Origin: Hydractinia symbiolongicarpus
Lineage: Eukaryota; Cnidaria; Hydrozoa; Anthoathecata; Hydractiniidae
Assembly: GCF_029227915.1 (NCBI RefSeq)
Contig: NC_079884.1
Location: forward strand, 990,001 to 1,054,000
Length of the DNA stretch: 64,000 bases
Direction of reading: 5' to 3'
A program made the position numbers and the translations under genes. The first letter of the stretch is position 1; the number at the start of each line of letters is the position of its first letter. A model generated the notes under the pieces. The model searched no databases. It saw only the letters and a program-made list of their open reading frames with translations, and was not told the origin of the DNA. Positions 20,464 to 32,502 of this stretch are shown here, one piece after another.

Positions 20464-23400
20464 TTAGATGAGAATAATTGCAGCGCCAGAGCCAGGTTTA
20501 GTTGCGAACAAAGCTTCCTTGACTTTCTCACGTCGTTTTTCGTTACATTCAAAATACCTGCTTTTCACTTTTTCAATAAAGCTTTCAATGACCTCTGACG
20601 TCACAAGAGATACTGTACATCCGCCCCATCCTGCGCCAGTCAAACGCGACCCTAGTGCGCCTGATTCTCTAAAAACATTATTAAGATTAGAGTTGTTTCT
20701 AAACTGATAGGGCACACAATATTTCATAATTATTATGCAAGTGATAAAAGTAATCCTAAAAATTGATCATGTAGGACAAAATGCAAGCCTTGGGTATTCT
20801 CAGAACGCTACCCAAGCTGTAAGAAAAGCTTGCGTTTCTAAACAAGTGAAGCTAAAGATGTTTGGATCAGATTAATTCGTCATTGCAACACACATACCTA
20901 CAAATGGTAGTGAGTTCATCCAACTCGTCACAACTACACTCGTAATCTTTAGCACAACTCTCTTGACTTGCATTCATCAACTCGCCGAGCGCCTGTAAAA
21001 CAACAAAACAACAAAAAATGCAGACTTACAAATATAAAGAAACATAAACCTTATATCAAGGTGGAAACAAGGAATAATAAGAATACATGTACAGATGAAC
21101 TCACAATTCGACCTCCTATAATTTAAAAATCATTTTAATCGAACTGATTCTTCGGTCCCTTTTGAGTTTACTAGTAAACTTATACAAGAAAGGTCCTTTA
21201 ATTCGAACTCACATAATTCGAAAAATCATTTAAATCCAACTGATTCTTTGGTCTCCTGGTAGTTTTTTTTATCAATACGAATATTGTAACATTGGAATTT
21301 TTTTCACGTCCTAACATTATTACTTATAGCTTGTAAACACCTTTTATTTTATTTTTTTTTAAAAAAAAATGTCTGATCAAACTTAAACTCCTATAATTCG
21401 AAATCCAAGTGGTCCGAACAAATTTTAACATCCCTAGCTGCTGAAATTACACTAGTTCATCTGTATACATAAACTACCTTTAACGAATCTGGAGGGTTTT
21501 CTTCGCATATCTGTTTAAACTTCCAAACACGAGCTGCTTCTGAATAAACATGCTTTGCACGATGGTACAGTTTAAATTCTTTGCTAGATGCTGTGGTAGG
21601 ATTCAAACATTCCTTGATCAACTCTTCATCCTGTAAAAATGTCCGACCATTACAGTGACTAAACGATATTGGCAATAACAACATTATCGTAAAAACATCG
21701 TGATAAGAGTTTTCCAATCTTTAGGTGACTTAATTTTTTCTATCCAATTTGGGACAGCCTTGGTTATCAAAAATCTCCTGAACAAGCCTGGATAAAAAGG
21801 GTTAATACTTGATTGTTCTGTTATGGAGGGGATGTAACGGAGCTCTCATTTCGTGTCCTCTGCCAATAGGGAAATTAGGAATAAGGGTGCAACAAAAGTA
21901 TTCTGCATACGATAGCGTCATAAAACTTATATTAGGAAGCAGGTCGCATCTTGATCGATCTTACTGTAATATTTAATTCTTTACAAACTTCCTCTCTAGT
22001 GTATGGCTCTTTGTGAAATGTCTTCTCTACAAGCTGCACCCTACATGAAAAAAAGTGATAACACACTGTGCGGATATATGCATCAATTTAAAAATATTAA
22101 GTCGAAAAATAAACATCAAAATACTAGGCATTTTACATTTCATCAAGCGATTTATTCATTGCATTCTGCGTATCTACCAAACGTCTCGTTTTTCTCCATT
22201 CAATGCCAGCTTTGTTTGACAATATCTGTGAGTAAAAAATAATATCTATACACAAAAAGTTGGAGTTGGACGTACAATAAATGTGTGGACAACAAATATT
22301 TTTAATATGCACCTGAGCTGCAATTCGACATTCCGACACACGCTTGTTGTAATATTCACCTGCATTCTCTGATTTCGTCATCTCTCGCTGAAAAAGAATG
22401 CGTGACTTAACCTTAGTAACGTTTTAACATAAATACGAATTTCTTTTATAAACAACTCAGTGGTTTGGAGAGTTGTTGGAAGGGCTGTTGTTTCAAAACC
22501 TAAGCAACCCCTGAGCAAACATCCTTGCTGAAAATTCACAAAAAAGCGACAGGTTTAAATCTGGTTAATCTGAAAAGCATCTGGCAAAATAATCCTTAAA
22601 AATAATAAAAGCCGGGACACCTTCTCATATTACCAAAATGAGGGACAGTTTTTGTGGTTTGGTTAATCTCCTCAACCTCCTTATTTTTAGTGTGTGGGCC
22701 ATTCCTTTTAACTATAACTATGTTCCCTATAAATTTTCCCAGTTTTCATTTTCTTAATTTTTGAAAGTCCAGAGAAGTGGGGTTTATCGGATAATGGTGT
22801 ATTCTAATGGAAATAAATAACACACTAAGAGGTTAGAAAAGGGCTTAAGGTACAATTCTAAGAGGTCTGAATATAAATTAAACTCTGTTTGAGTTTTATA
22901 TAAATTCATGCATTTGTGACACTTACCAAAGAATTTGCAATCACAAAATTTGCACCGTCCGGCAAACGAACATCGGTAGCTCTTAATGGTTTGAATTCTA
23001 TCAACTTCGCCTAAACAAAAAAGTATTTATGTACATATTTTATGTCATATTTTGTGCCCAGTTTTCCAAGTGCTTAGGACCCAGGTTGCTATAGAGAGAA
23101 ATTGAAGTAAGAAAAGAAATCATCTAAACAAATAACAAAGCCTACTGTCCCAGCCTCAGCTAAGAAGGATATAGCTTGATCCATCCTAAATATGAAACCA
23201 AATCGTGCATACGTATAGCAGAGCCTTCAAACCATGATATTCAGATGAAGGCACGTCTACTTAGCACATTTCAAAACAAACGTACCCTCCACCTTCTGTT
23301 CCAACATAAGCTTCACATCGTTGACTGGCGTCAGCCAAAGTTAACTACACAAAAAAATCAAAAGTTAAAATTCCTGACATTTCCCTTATATTTTCAACTA

Positions 23401-26400
23401 TTTTTGTCTAAAAATTTAGAGTTATTGGAACCTTGGATTACCCTAAAAATGCAAATTTTATTACAAGTATATGGATAAAACCGGCTGCAAAAAATATAAC
23501 TTATTCTTGAAGAACACACCAAAAACCTAATTCTTGCTAATATTGTAAAAAATGAAAATTATTAATTCATTTCTTCAATTCATTTCCGTGTTATTTTGAC
23601 AATAAACTTGAACACTTCTGACAATTCCTAATATTTTAAATTCCATCTTCTCCTGATTCCCAACACACCAAAACTTACGGCTTTTTCCACACATTATTAT
23701 TGAAATACAAGTCAAACATAGGAAGACAAAACATCCCCTGAAAATTTCTGGCAATGCAAGTTTCATTGATCAGATTATAAAGCTGACAACAGCTTCATTT
23801 GGCAATGAGACGTTTCCAGAAATGTTACGGTTTACACCCAATAACATTATTCTGTGGTCCAAATATTAGTAATTTCCCCTAGCCCTTCCTGATCTATGAA
23901 AAAGCCCCCTGATTTCCTGGACTCTGCAGTAAGTCGGAATAAAAAAACGACAACAAAGAAGTGAAAGAATAAAATATCTGACCTTAGAAAGATTTTTTTT
24001 GTTGGCATACATAGTTGTTAAAGCAGAACAGCAGACTAATGCAGAACTGCTTGACAAACCAGCACTCTGAAGAGAAAAACAGTACAAAGAATAATTTACT
24101 TGACATTTAAATGCTTCCATCATTTTAGCTATTTATCTCAAAATGTTTTACAAAACTGTATAAGTAAGGACTTTATGTCAGAAGTTCCCTCAATGAGAGA
24201 GCAGAAATGAAGAGATTCAGAATTATTAACAACACAACCACGTCACAGTGGATATCTAACCAACATAGAAGCTTGATTGATTATAAACAAATAATAATTT
24301 TATTTTGTTAAAGAGTGTATTTTTACTTTTGGAACTGTACCATCAACAAGTGTGTTCATTCCAACCGGAACATCTATTTTCGCCTCGTCAATTGTTGCCT
24401 AAGAAAAATAAAAATACACAATGAATGACAACATAAACATAGAATTTATAACAACAAAAAGCAGTGTTTTGTGTTTTGATTACCTTATGGCCACACAACA
24501 CATAGTCATACCACTCGTGTCCAGTTATTTCAAATGATTTCACATCAGTTTCGTAATCACTAATGATACAAATAGACAATGTAAAAAAAGAATTTTTCAG
24601 TCTCATTCAATTTATAAAACATCAGTTTTTAAAAAGGTATGAATTTAGTTTTTGAAGCTTTAACAAATAAGAATTTACCCAAAGTTAGAATTTGTATTTG
24701 CCATTTTGTACTTGCCATCATTATTGGTTGAAACAGCATATACAATATCTTGCTCCAAAGCCATTGGAAAGACAGCATAACCACAGTAATCTATATGTTC
24801 TCCTATAAAACATCAATATGCCAGTTTTTCATAAACAGGCCAGGGATAGTTGTGTCTTAATAATGGCTAGGACTGCTGTACAAGTCTGCTTCACAAATAA
24901 AAACTTTAGAACATAACTACATGTTTTCTGTCTTTCATTTATTTTTGCACTTAGGAATAAGGAGCTCTAACATAAGTAGAAAAAGGATATTTCAGAACAG
25001 TGAAATACCTATCTGTAGGTCAAAAGATCTGATCAGTTTGGGTTATATTAGTATGTTTTAAGCACTTACTAGAGAGATAATGTTAAAAGTATTAATCTTG
25101 GTTTTTAGATATTTCAGCATATGGGATTTAAAAAACTTTCAAGTCAAGAAATTCAGGGATACATCCACCTTATAATTTCGTAGGCATACTTTGGTATCTT
25201 TAAATTCTATACCTTTTGCAACTTTCTTAGAAAAAGATTATTTTCAAAATTTAAATTACAAAATGTTGACGTTTTTCACTTCATAGGTAACAGTATAACA
25301 ATTCCAGGTCCTGTAACAAACACATCCTGTTTTTTCTTCAGATAGTGTTACAACACTGCCATTTTTTGCATTAGTAGTCATTAATAAAAATAATAACAAT
25401 CATACAATTTTCCTTAAATATGAGTCATAGCAAAAGTAAGTAATATATATATTTTTGTATTTCCTGCAGGGTGTTAGCTAAAAATTTACAATTAGAGCTG
25501 TAAAGCTCCAATTTCGAATTTCCAGGAGTCTTTCAGATGAGGCATCCAATAGTGGCATCCAGGAACTCTCCCGATAATAATTTTTTGTAACATCGATCAA
25601 ATTCAACTTACAGAAATGAATCATGCAATAAATGAAAAAAAAATGATGCCTGATGGGAAAAGTAACTAGTGATTTCAATTAGGTATTGTCTTGCCTACCA
25701 GACAAAAGAAAGACTATTAGCTAACACCCTGTTCTGACTTCCTCACAGAAGATATAGCGCTAATTGACCTTGGGTAATTATTTTTCAAGAATATTGAAAA
25801 AAGTGTTTCTCAATTTTTTTAAATGTCACAAAAGTTAATTTTTGAAAGGCTACAATAATTTAGTCTTTCAAAATTAGTTACAGAAAGATTTTTTAACAAA
25901 ATTTTATTTACCTATTATATTTACTCTGCCAGGTGCTCTCGCATAAAACAACGGAGGGTGGCCATATTTTTTTGTAAAAGCATCATTCAGTGCTGCAAAC
26001 CTGAAAAAAATGTATAGTTATGTTATTAGGAGAAATCATCCTAAAAAGTTTTGTCACCGGACTAATCCTATTTCCTGATTAGTGCTAATTTTCCCTATTT
26101 TTTTTAACCATTCAAAAGCCGAATAAGATAAAATAAAACTCAAGTAGACATAACTATTTCATTCAGTTCATAATTATTACAGTAACGTAATAATGATTTC
26201 AGAAAATTAAAAAAGGTTAATGTACGCTAGATAATTTCTTGACTAGGTGATTACTTTAAGTGACTCGACTTAAGACTTGTGTTGTATACCGGTATTATAC
26301 AATGACATACAAGTTAAAATAAAAACATGTTCTTTATGTAAATTAAAAATATGTAAAATGTAGCAGTACCGATTTTGCACATCTTTTTCTTCACCATAAA

Positions 26401-26443
26401 TTTTGGCAGGTGAATTATACACAGATGGTTGTTCTTCTCCCAT
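20464..26443 (-). CDS. GALK2: Galactokinase-family sugar kinase, GALK2 (N-acetylgalactosamine kinase) type, complete
   Basis: GHMP kinase that phosphorylates galactose/GalNAc at C1 using ATP, in the cytosol. Fifteen exons on the minus strand: 26443-26370, 26000-25912, 24802-24679, 24559-24484, 24398-24327, 24066-23983, 23344-23286, 23185-23146, 23010-22927, 22387-22313, 22225-22137, 22040-21965, 21630-21478, 20992-20898, 20668-20464. Together they give 1395 nt, 464 aa, an exact multiple of three and close to human GALK2 (458 aa). Motif 1 is [19 protein letters not shown] (substrate/signature site), motif 2 is [13 protein letters not shown] (phosphate loop), then TEGGGMDQAISF with the catalytic Asp, and motif 3 [29 protein letters not shown] and the C-terminal [10 protein letters not shown] are closer to GALK2 than GALK1. 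Substrate preference is inferred. Confidence 0.95.
21092..21463. mobile_element. Tigger/pogo-like MITE in GALK2 intron 13
   Basis: Terminal inverted repeat CAGATGAACT (21092-21101) and AGTTCATCTG (21454-21463), flanked on both sides by TA, the target duplication of the Tc1/mariner-pogo superfamily. Subterminal TATAATTCGAA motifs, typical of Tigger-type ends, and an internal duplication of about 100 bp (AATCATTT...AACTGATTCTT) are present. No transposase. The right end lies 14 bases from the exon 13 boundary at 21478. Confidence 0.75.
25467..25731. mobile_element. hAT-like MITE, 265 bp, in GALK2 intron 2
   Basis: A 15-bp perfect terminal inverted repeat: CAGGGTGTTAGCTAA at 25467-25481 and its reverse complement at 25717-25731. 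The CAGGG start is characteristic of hAT-type ends. No exact 8-bp duplication is visible at the flanks, so the copy is old or the class assignment is wrong. Confidence 0.6.
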
Positions 26444-28440
26444 TTCAATTGTTCAATCTAAAATTCAGAAGATCAGATTGATAAACAACAGAATTAGAGC
26501 GTACTTCTGTGTTCCAATTAGTGATTCACAATTCAAAAAAAAAACTCTGTAACTTAACAAAGTTTGAATCCATATCCAATATTATTACAATAAAAAACAT
26601 CAACTTATTCTGGTATAGCCAATATTTCATGCAGAATAATAAAAGTCAAAATCTTAGATGTGAATATCTTGAGAACAAAAAGGACCTTTTTGAAAATTCA
26701 AAAGAACTTGTTAGACAACTTTTTTAGCTTTATAACATACGTTTAACATCATTTATCACCTTGATTCTGCTGAAACCGTATTTATGTTGTCCATTTAAGA
26801 CTTACGTTTTTATAAAATTAGGGTGTAATCCAGAAATGTAAAATAAGGGCCGCTAAATGCCAAATGGGGATTTCATCAAGATGGTTTTAGGTATTATTAA
26901 AATTTTATTCCTTCACAACTTGTATAAAATAGACTATCAGCTCCATATTTTGTAGTAAATAAAGCTTCTCTAATATATTTGGAAATTTGGGATGAATTTC
27001 AATTTCAATAAAATTTGTAAACTTGTAATTTATAGTGAAGTCATTGCATTGCATTTTAAAGTTCGATTCCAAATAACTTCAAAACAGGTTAAAATAATTG
27101 ATGTGAACTTCTGTGTGGGTAATTAGGGACCACCTAACAGGATTAATTTCAAAGCTGGGTCAATCCACTTGTTTTAGAATGGACAGGTTGATGTTGTCAT
27201 CAAAAACATTTAAGTCCAATATCTCTTTGGCAGTTCATAAAAAAACACATGATCCTACACATTTTCTTGGTCATATCACTATATATTCACTGCTGCATCA
27301 TTAATATTTTTAAATTTTCCATTGTTCTCACGTCTACGTGTTTTCCATGGGCTTTCCATGATCTTTATAATATATAGCCAAATTGTGTGTTTCTCCATTA
27401 CTGCTATTATAATTTTCATTCCCATAACACGAACATGTACAGATCAGTTTTCACACAATCAGCAGCTGTCTTTATGTCAATGTGTGAAGATGTGATTTGC
27501 AGGTAAAGACCTTGTGCCCCAATCTCAGGTTTGTTAGTTTACTTGTCTTGTCTCTGATTGGAGACCAGGTTTATTGTTTCTTTTAAAAGAACACCAACAG
27601 AAATAGACTAGTTTTAATTGGTATGGTTGAGAAGTAAAAACGACACAAAGTAGTGGTAGAAAATGTATTCTTAAATAGTTTGCAGTTATATTTGAGGTAT
27701 AGGTTGAGGTGCTTGAGCTTCGTTAGAAATTAAGGACTGAAATAAATTACTGACATTGTAACAGACAAGACAATTGACAAATTACTGACATTGTAACAGA
27801 CAAGACAATTGGCACTACATGCCTTAGATAACGGACTCATGACACTTGACACATATGTCTTACTATGGTGAGTGTTTATTGCAAGGGTTGGCCCATAGGG
27901 CTTCTTTTTCCTGCACCATAAGGCCACTGGCTTCTTTTGACATTTTAGCAACCAACTTTTGAAAGTACATGACGATTAATGACAATTAAACGTTTGTCTC
28001 ATTATAACAGACTGACATGAACTGACACGCTCTATACTTACAAAATACTTAATTAACTCTATCATTGTCAACAAAATAGACATCTACACCTAAACTGGCT
28101 GACAAAGGAAGCCCAGCACCCCCAAATTTCCCCAAATTGAAAAACCAAGAGTTGACTTATATGTAGTCTTCTATAAGTACGACATTAGCTACATACTATG
28201 ATTTAACACAACACGTAATCGTTAATAAATATCTGCAACTAATAAATTGCTGTCATATGGAAAATATACAAAGGATAGTGCAACTTTTATAGTATCCTTG
28301 CAGGCGTTTAAAACTTAAATTTGTATATGTTACTGTAATAACCTACATACTATACAAGTTAAACTCAGCTTAAAGCACAGACCAAATGTCTCAGATTTTT
28401 ATCAGTCCATTTAACTCTCCTATGCAAGTAGACCATTTTG
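26444..28440. other. Intergenic upstream of GALK2
   Basis: AT-rich. A 35-bp tandem duplication occurs at about 27743-27812 (unit AAATTACTGACATTG...). A stretch at about 27180-27265 resembles one in a UBR5 intron near 57045-57125. No gene supported. Confidence 0.5.
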
Positions 28441-29125
28441 TCAAAACGTTGTCTAACAGGTGATTATACTTTCTGTAGCAATCACTACTCCAGCATCCAA
28501 TAATCTTAATAGCGAAAACTATGCGTGGTAATGTTAACATTGTTACGCAAGCTTATTGTAAGAAAGGAAGAAACCAACTTCTGGGTAACAAATTTTCTGT
28601 CACTAAACGTGAACCAGGGCCCTAGTTTGGTTCCTCTGAATGCTAGGTAATTTTGAATGGCTCTGTAGGGACAAATATAGCCTCCAATTTTTGCTAAGCA
28701 AATCTTTCACCCTAGCCTAAACGGATCTTTTTTAGAGCACTTAATGTTAATTACAGCATTTGAATCACACATGGAAAAGGATATGTCAGCGGGTGTGAGG
28801 TGAGTTTCTGCATCAAAAGTGGATGTGGAGGGGCAATCATACTCTGACACCCTTAACAGGCCAAAAAATGCTGCTAAGATAAAACAATTCCACATTGCTT
28901 TGTTGTGGTTAAAAAATATAGAGTTTTTAATAAACATTATCATTTTACACAGATCAGCTGGTGTAATTGGTAGTCTCTGAGAAGCAGAATTTGGATGACA
29001 TCTTCTAATGCCACGAAAAACATAATCTTCGTGTTAACGCCACGTATTACACTCTCATACTGAACCCCGCAAAGATAGACTTTAATAGTGGCAAATTTGA
29101 CACCTCTTGCCAAATTTGTCACAAA
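28440..29125 (-). pseudogene. Tyrosine recombinase region of the YR retrotransposon
   Basis: AAFFGLLRVSEY (28838-28882) holds the first catalytic Arg. After a stop the frame continues with SKKDPFRLG, GGYICPYRAIQNYL and THSFR (28511-28530, the His-x-x-Arg pair). After a further frame break comes IIGCWSSDCYRKY, with the catalytic Tyr, near 28465-28508. All four catalytic positions are recognisable despite the decay. Confidence 0.8.
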
Positions 29126-29494
29126 CAGTTGAAGTTTTGATTCTGTCAGAGGGAAGGTAGGTACGGATGTAGCTTCACAAAAATTTTTAAAGGAGAGATA
29201 TCCTGACCAATATGTTGCCCTGATGTTTGTTGAAATGGACGAGTTTAAATAATGACTTAAATCTCTTTGAAGAGTTGTAGTATCGATGAAGGAATTGGTG
29301 TTGGATCTGCTTCAGCTTCTGTGCATATACGTTTGAAGTGTTGTACCTGCAATCGAGACAAAGGATCTGCATAAGTATTGTGCTGGCCTTTAACGCATTA
29401 ATGCATGATGTTTGGACAACAACATGACCCAGAGGACCACACAAGAACAATAGTTTGCTTGTTTTTCTAAACTAATTGCTTGTTTTTTCATGAC

Positions 29495-29690
29495 TCGCCC
29501 TAAGAAAAAACTGCTAAAACTATGGCCAATAACTCAATAAAGGTGATACTATACTTATGAGTAAGGTTTAAGGCAATAGAAAACAATGCACTAGAAAAAA
29601 ATCCTCCTATGCCTACTCCTGAAGCATCAGTATAAAGACTTATGGAAGAGGAGTCTAACGTCTTAGTGTGGATAATAGCGATGCCATTCC
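29495..29690 (-). pseudogene. RNase H region of the YR retrotransposon
   Basis: SLYTDASGVGIGGFF (first catalytic Asp) at about 29605-29645 and FIELLAIVLAV (catalytic Glu) at about 29510-29550, followed by a stop codon. Confidence 0.65.
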
Positions 29691-29989
29691 AAGTGGGGAG
29701 AAACTCACACCACCATTAAATATCCTTGTGTAATAAAAATATGATGGTGCAAACTGTAGTGGAGAGATAAATAAGATGTTGTAAGAACATTCGACCACAT
29801 TTCACAAACTTACATGCAAAAGACAAGACCCTATGAGGGATAACTGTTCGCTCTTTGTGCATTTCTTCTTCCCTAACCAATTATTAAGTGAAGATAGTAA
29901 TTCAGTGAACTTATCTTGTGGGAGACGAACAACAAAATTTACTGTGTCTATTTCAATGCCCAGGTATGTAATTACTTGGCAGGGGCCTA

Positions 29990-30690
29990 CCACCTTATCT
30001 GGAGCCAACGGAACAATAAGCAAGTGAAAAATGTCCTTAATCAACTTTACTATAGTCTGACATATTTTTAGACAGGGCAGCTGTGATGAAATCATCTAAA
30101 TAATGTAAGAGATTTTTAACAAAATAAATCCACAATGATATCCACTCTAGCAAAGTTGTTAAAAATAAAAGGAGAGGAACGCACCAAAAGGAAGAACTAT
30201 GTCAAAAAAGTATCTTCCCCTTTACTGATAACCTAATAGGTGCCAATCACTAGGATGCACAGGGCACAGTCTAAAAGCATGCTTTATGTCCAACTTAGGC
30301 ATGTAACAATTTCTACCAAACCTTTTAACCATTTCAACCGCATCGTTGAATGATGAGTAGGAGACCGAATAGTCCTCTTTGTTTATGCCATTGTTAACCG
30401 AATGTCCATGTGGTGAAGATAGGTCTAATGCCACTCGCACTGTCCCATCCTTTTTTGGTGCAGCACCCAGGGGAGAACAATGCAATTTAAATGGTGGTGA
30501 AGCAAATGGGCCCATTTTATGTCCCCTATTCAGCTCTTTCAAAATCACCTCATCAACTTTGTTTTATGGAAGATTTGTTGTTATTTATGTATGATTTCAA
30601 CTCATTCAAGTTTGAATCCATATCTTAAACCTGATACAATAAACCGCACTAATGTTTTGTTTGGATGACCAGTCAAGAGACTCTCTAATA
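29990..30690 (-). pseudogene. Reverse transcriptase region of the YR retrotransposon
   Basis: PLGAAPKKDGTVRVALDLSS, then LDIKHAFRLCPV and the catalytic YLDDF box (about 30080-30100). A VITYLGIEIDT stretch in the connection region continues in another frame. The DLSSPxGHSVNxGI motif after the first catalytic region is typical of DIRS/Ngaro reverse transcriptases. Confidence 0.8.
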
Positions 30691-30729
30691 TGTCAACCTT
30701 AACCGGGGTTGTGACAAGCAATTTTACAG

Positions 30730-31250
30730 GAAAGAATTCATTTGATTTTTGGCCTAGAGGACCTGAGTGGGCAATGGAGTGCTGGGTGTCCAAAGGAAAA
30801 ACACCAGTGAGAGTAGGTGCATGGGGTATATGTGCAACTGAGTCCTCTATTAAATTTAATGCACCGTGGTTGCTGGGAATTACTTCGAAACTGGTGGGGG
30901 ACATTCCAAAACTGCAGCTCATTGGCCTTCCTAAACCGCCCACTTCGAGTGGGGCATTGGTTAGCGGAGTGCCCTACTTCATTGATAAAACATGCATAGC
31001 TCAAATTGGAGAATGTGGATGAAGATGACCCCCAAGCAACAGCATCTCTTTTTGGCAACACAGGAGCGCCTCTAAGGTGCTGGTTGTATAGCAGGTCACC
31101 ATCCCACCTGTTGCTGGTATTATTTGCCAGATGTATTCTGTGTAGTTGGTCAAAGGCATATGAAAAAATATATATTGGTTGGCAAATTGGACAATGTACG
31201 TCTGTATCTGACTAACTGCTGAGCTAAGTGTGGTGAGTACTGGAGCATAC
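30730..31250 (-). pseudogene. gag-like region of the YR retrotransposon
   Basis: Contains CFINEVGHSANQCP and then RCIKFNRGLSCTYTPC followed by SHWCFSFGHPALHCP. These Cys/His clusters match the zinc-binding gag-like ORF of animal tyrosine-recombinase retrotransposons. The region is split between overlapping frames. Confidence 0.65.
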
Positions 31251-31259
31251 AACTAAGAT

Positions 31260-32500
31260 AATAGCTCCAAGCCAAACTCTACGAAGCATAATCCTTAATA
31301 CGAGACCTAATTACGTTTTTTCTACACATAGCTAATGGCCTAAGCTAATATTTTAAATGCTTGTAATTTTTGCTGAATCAAAAACAGAGAAATCGAAACT
31401 AAAATTTCCCATATGCTAGCTAACTCGCTTTTTTGCTCAAAAAGTTTAAAGTTAAAGCTAAAGTTGGTATACGAACAAGCGTAAAGTCGAAAAAGTATAA
31501 AGACATCACGCGAAGGAAACTCACCGGGGCAGCAGACAGTGACCAACAAGAACTTTGCACCTTCCTTTTCCGCAACTTTATATGTGCGAAATAAAATGTA
31601 ATCCAGGTCAAGCAATTTCTGGGAAATCTGAGAACACGATTCGCGCGAATGAGCGCGACTGTTGTAGCGTTATGGCGCGTTAGGGTTGAAATAACTCTAT
31701 TGCCAGCCAGTCAATATATGTATTATCTTAACAAAATGCAGGATGGTCAAGGTTTCTTTCATTTTTAAACTTAGTTTGTTGCTTGTGAAAAGAAAAGCAG
31801 TAATGTTTTCTTTTTGTTATCCAAAGCTTCCTTTTTCTCCTTCTTTGGGGGTTGCTGCGGCCTGACCTGTATACTGTTTAAAATAAATAATAGGGAGAGG
31901 TTGTTCTCAGATAGTATGTTTTAAATTCAAACGGAGATGATCCTCGTGTTCATTCGAGTAAATAGGCACATTAAAAACAAACAAGAACCAACAAGTTATT
32001 ACTCTTTTGTTCATTCTTAATTATTGTTCACTCACAGTGAGTATGTTGGTTCGACTGTTTCGTTGAGCAGCAGTGAGCAAACGATGGGCATGTGTGTAAT
32101 TAATTTACAGGTATACTCAATTTCCTGTGGAGTAAAATTTGATAGCACTGCTGTGAATAATCTGCGAAATAGAACTGTAAAAAATTGTTTACAAAGTTGC
32201 GCAAACAGAAAGAAGGTTATCCAAGAAAGTTTAGCTTTGGTAAGACTTGACGCAGACATATACCGTTACAATATATACATCACTGTAGTCTATTATTTAC
32301 CCCTCTATAATAACAAGACACTTTTGTAACATGGATAATTTTGAGTCTATGTGATCATTTTGCGCAGTGTTCAAATGGAGTTCTCTCTCACACTGTTTCT
32401 TATTGTTCCTCACCTGCAACGCCCATCTTTTTATTACGCCCAAACATGTAGCAATGACACATATTTTGATCAATTTTAGGAGATGCTAAACATGAAATAA
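31260..32500. other. Intergenic upstream of secreted gene A
   Basis: Contains a perfect 10-bp CpG-rich palindrome, TTCGCGCGAA (31640-31649), in a locally CG-dense patch with several GCGCG runs (31635-31690). Otherwise nothing supported. Confidence 0.4.
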
Positions 32501-32502
32501 CG

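Larger units (their letters stand above)
28440..31255 (-). mobile_element. Decayed tyrosine-recombinase retrotransposon (DIRS/Ngaro-like)
   Basis: On the minus strand the order is gag-like protein with Cys-rich knuckles (31250-30730), reverse transcriptase (about 30690-29990), RNase H (about 29680-29500) and tyrosine recombinase (about 29120-28440). Gag-RT-RH-YR is the order of DIRS/Ngaro elements and excludes LTR retrotransposons and LINEs. Multiple stops and frameshifts show that the copy is dead. Terminal repeats were not identified, so the outer ends are approximate. Confidence 0.85.

Noticed and set aside
30690-31022. 110-codon plus-strand open frame
   Set aside because: Antisense shadow of the gag-like region, which has matching Cys clusters on the minus strand.
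32024-32329. 101-codon open frame upstream of secreted gene A
   Set aside because: No recognisable motif, and the splice-supported start of gene A lies downstream at 32503.
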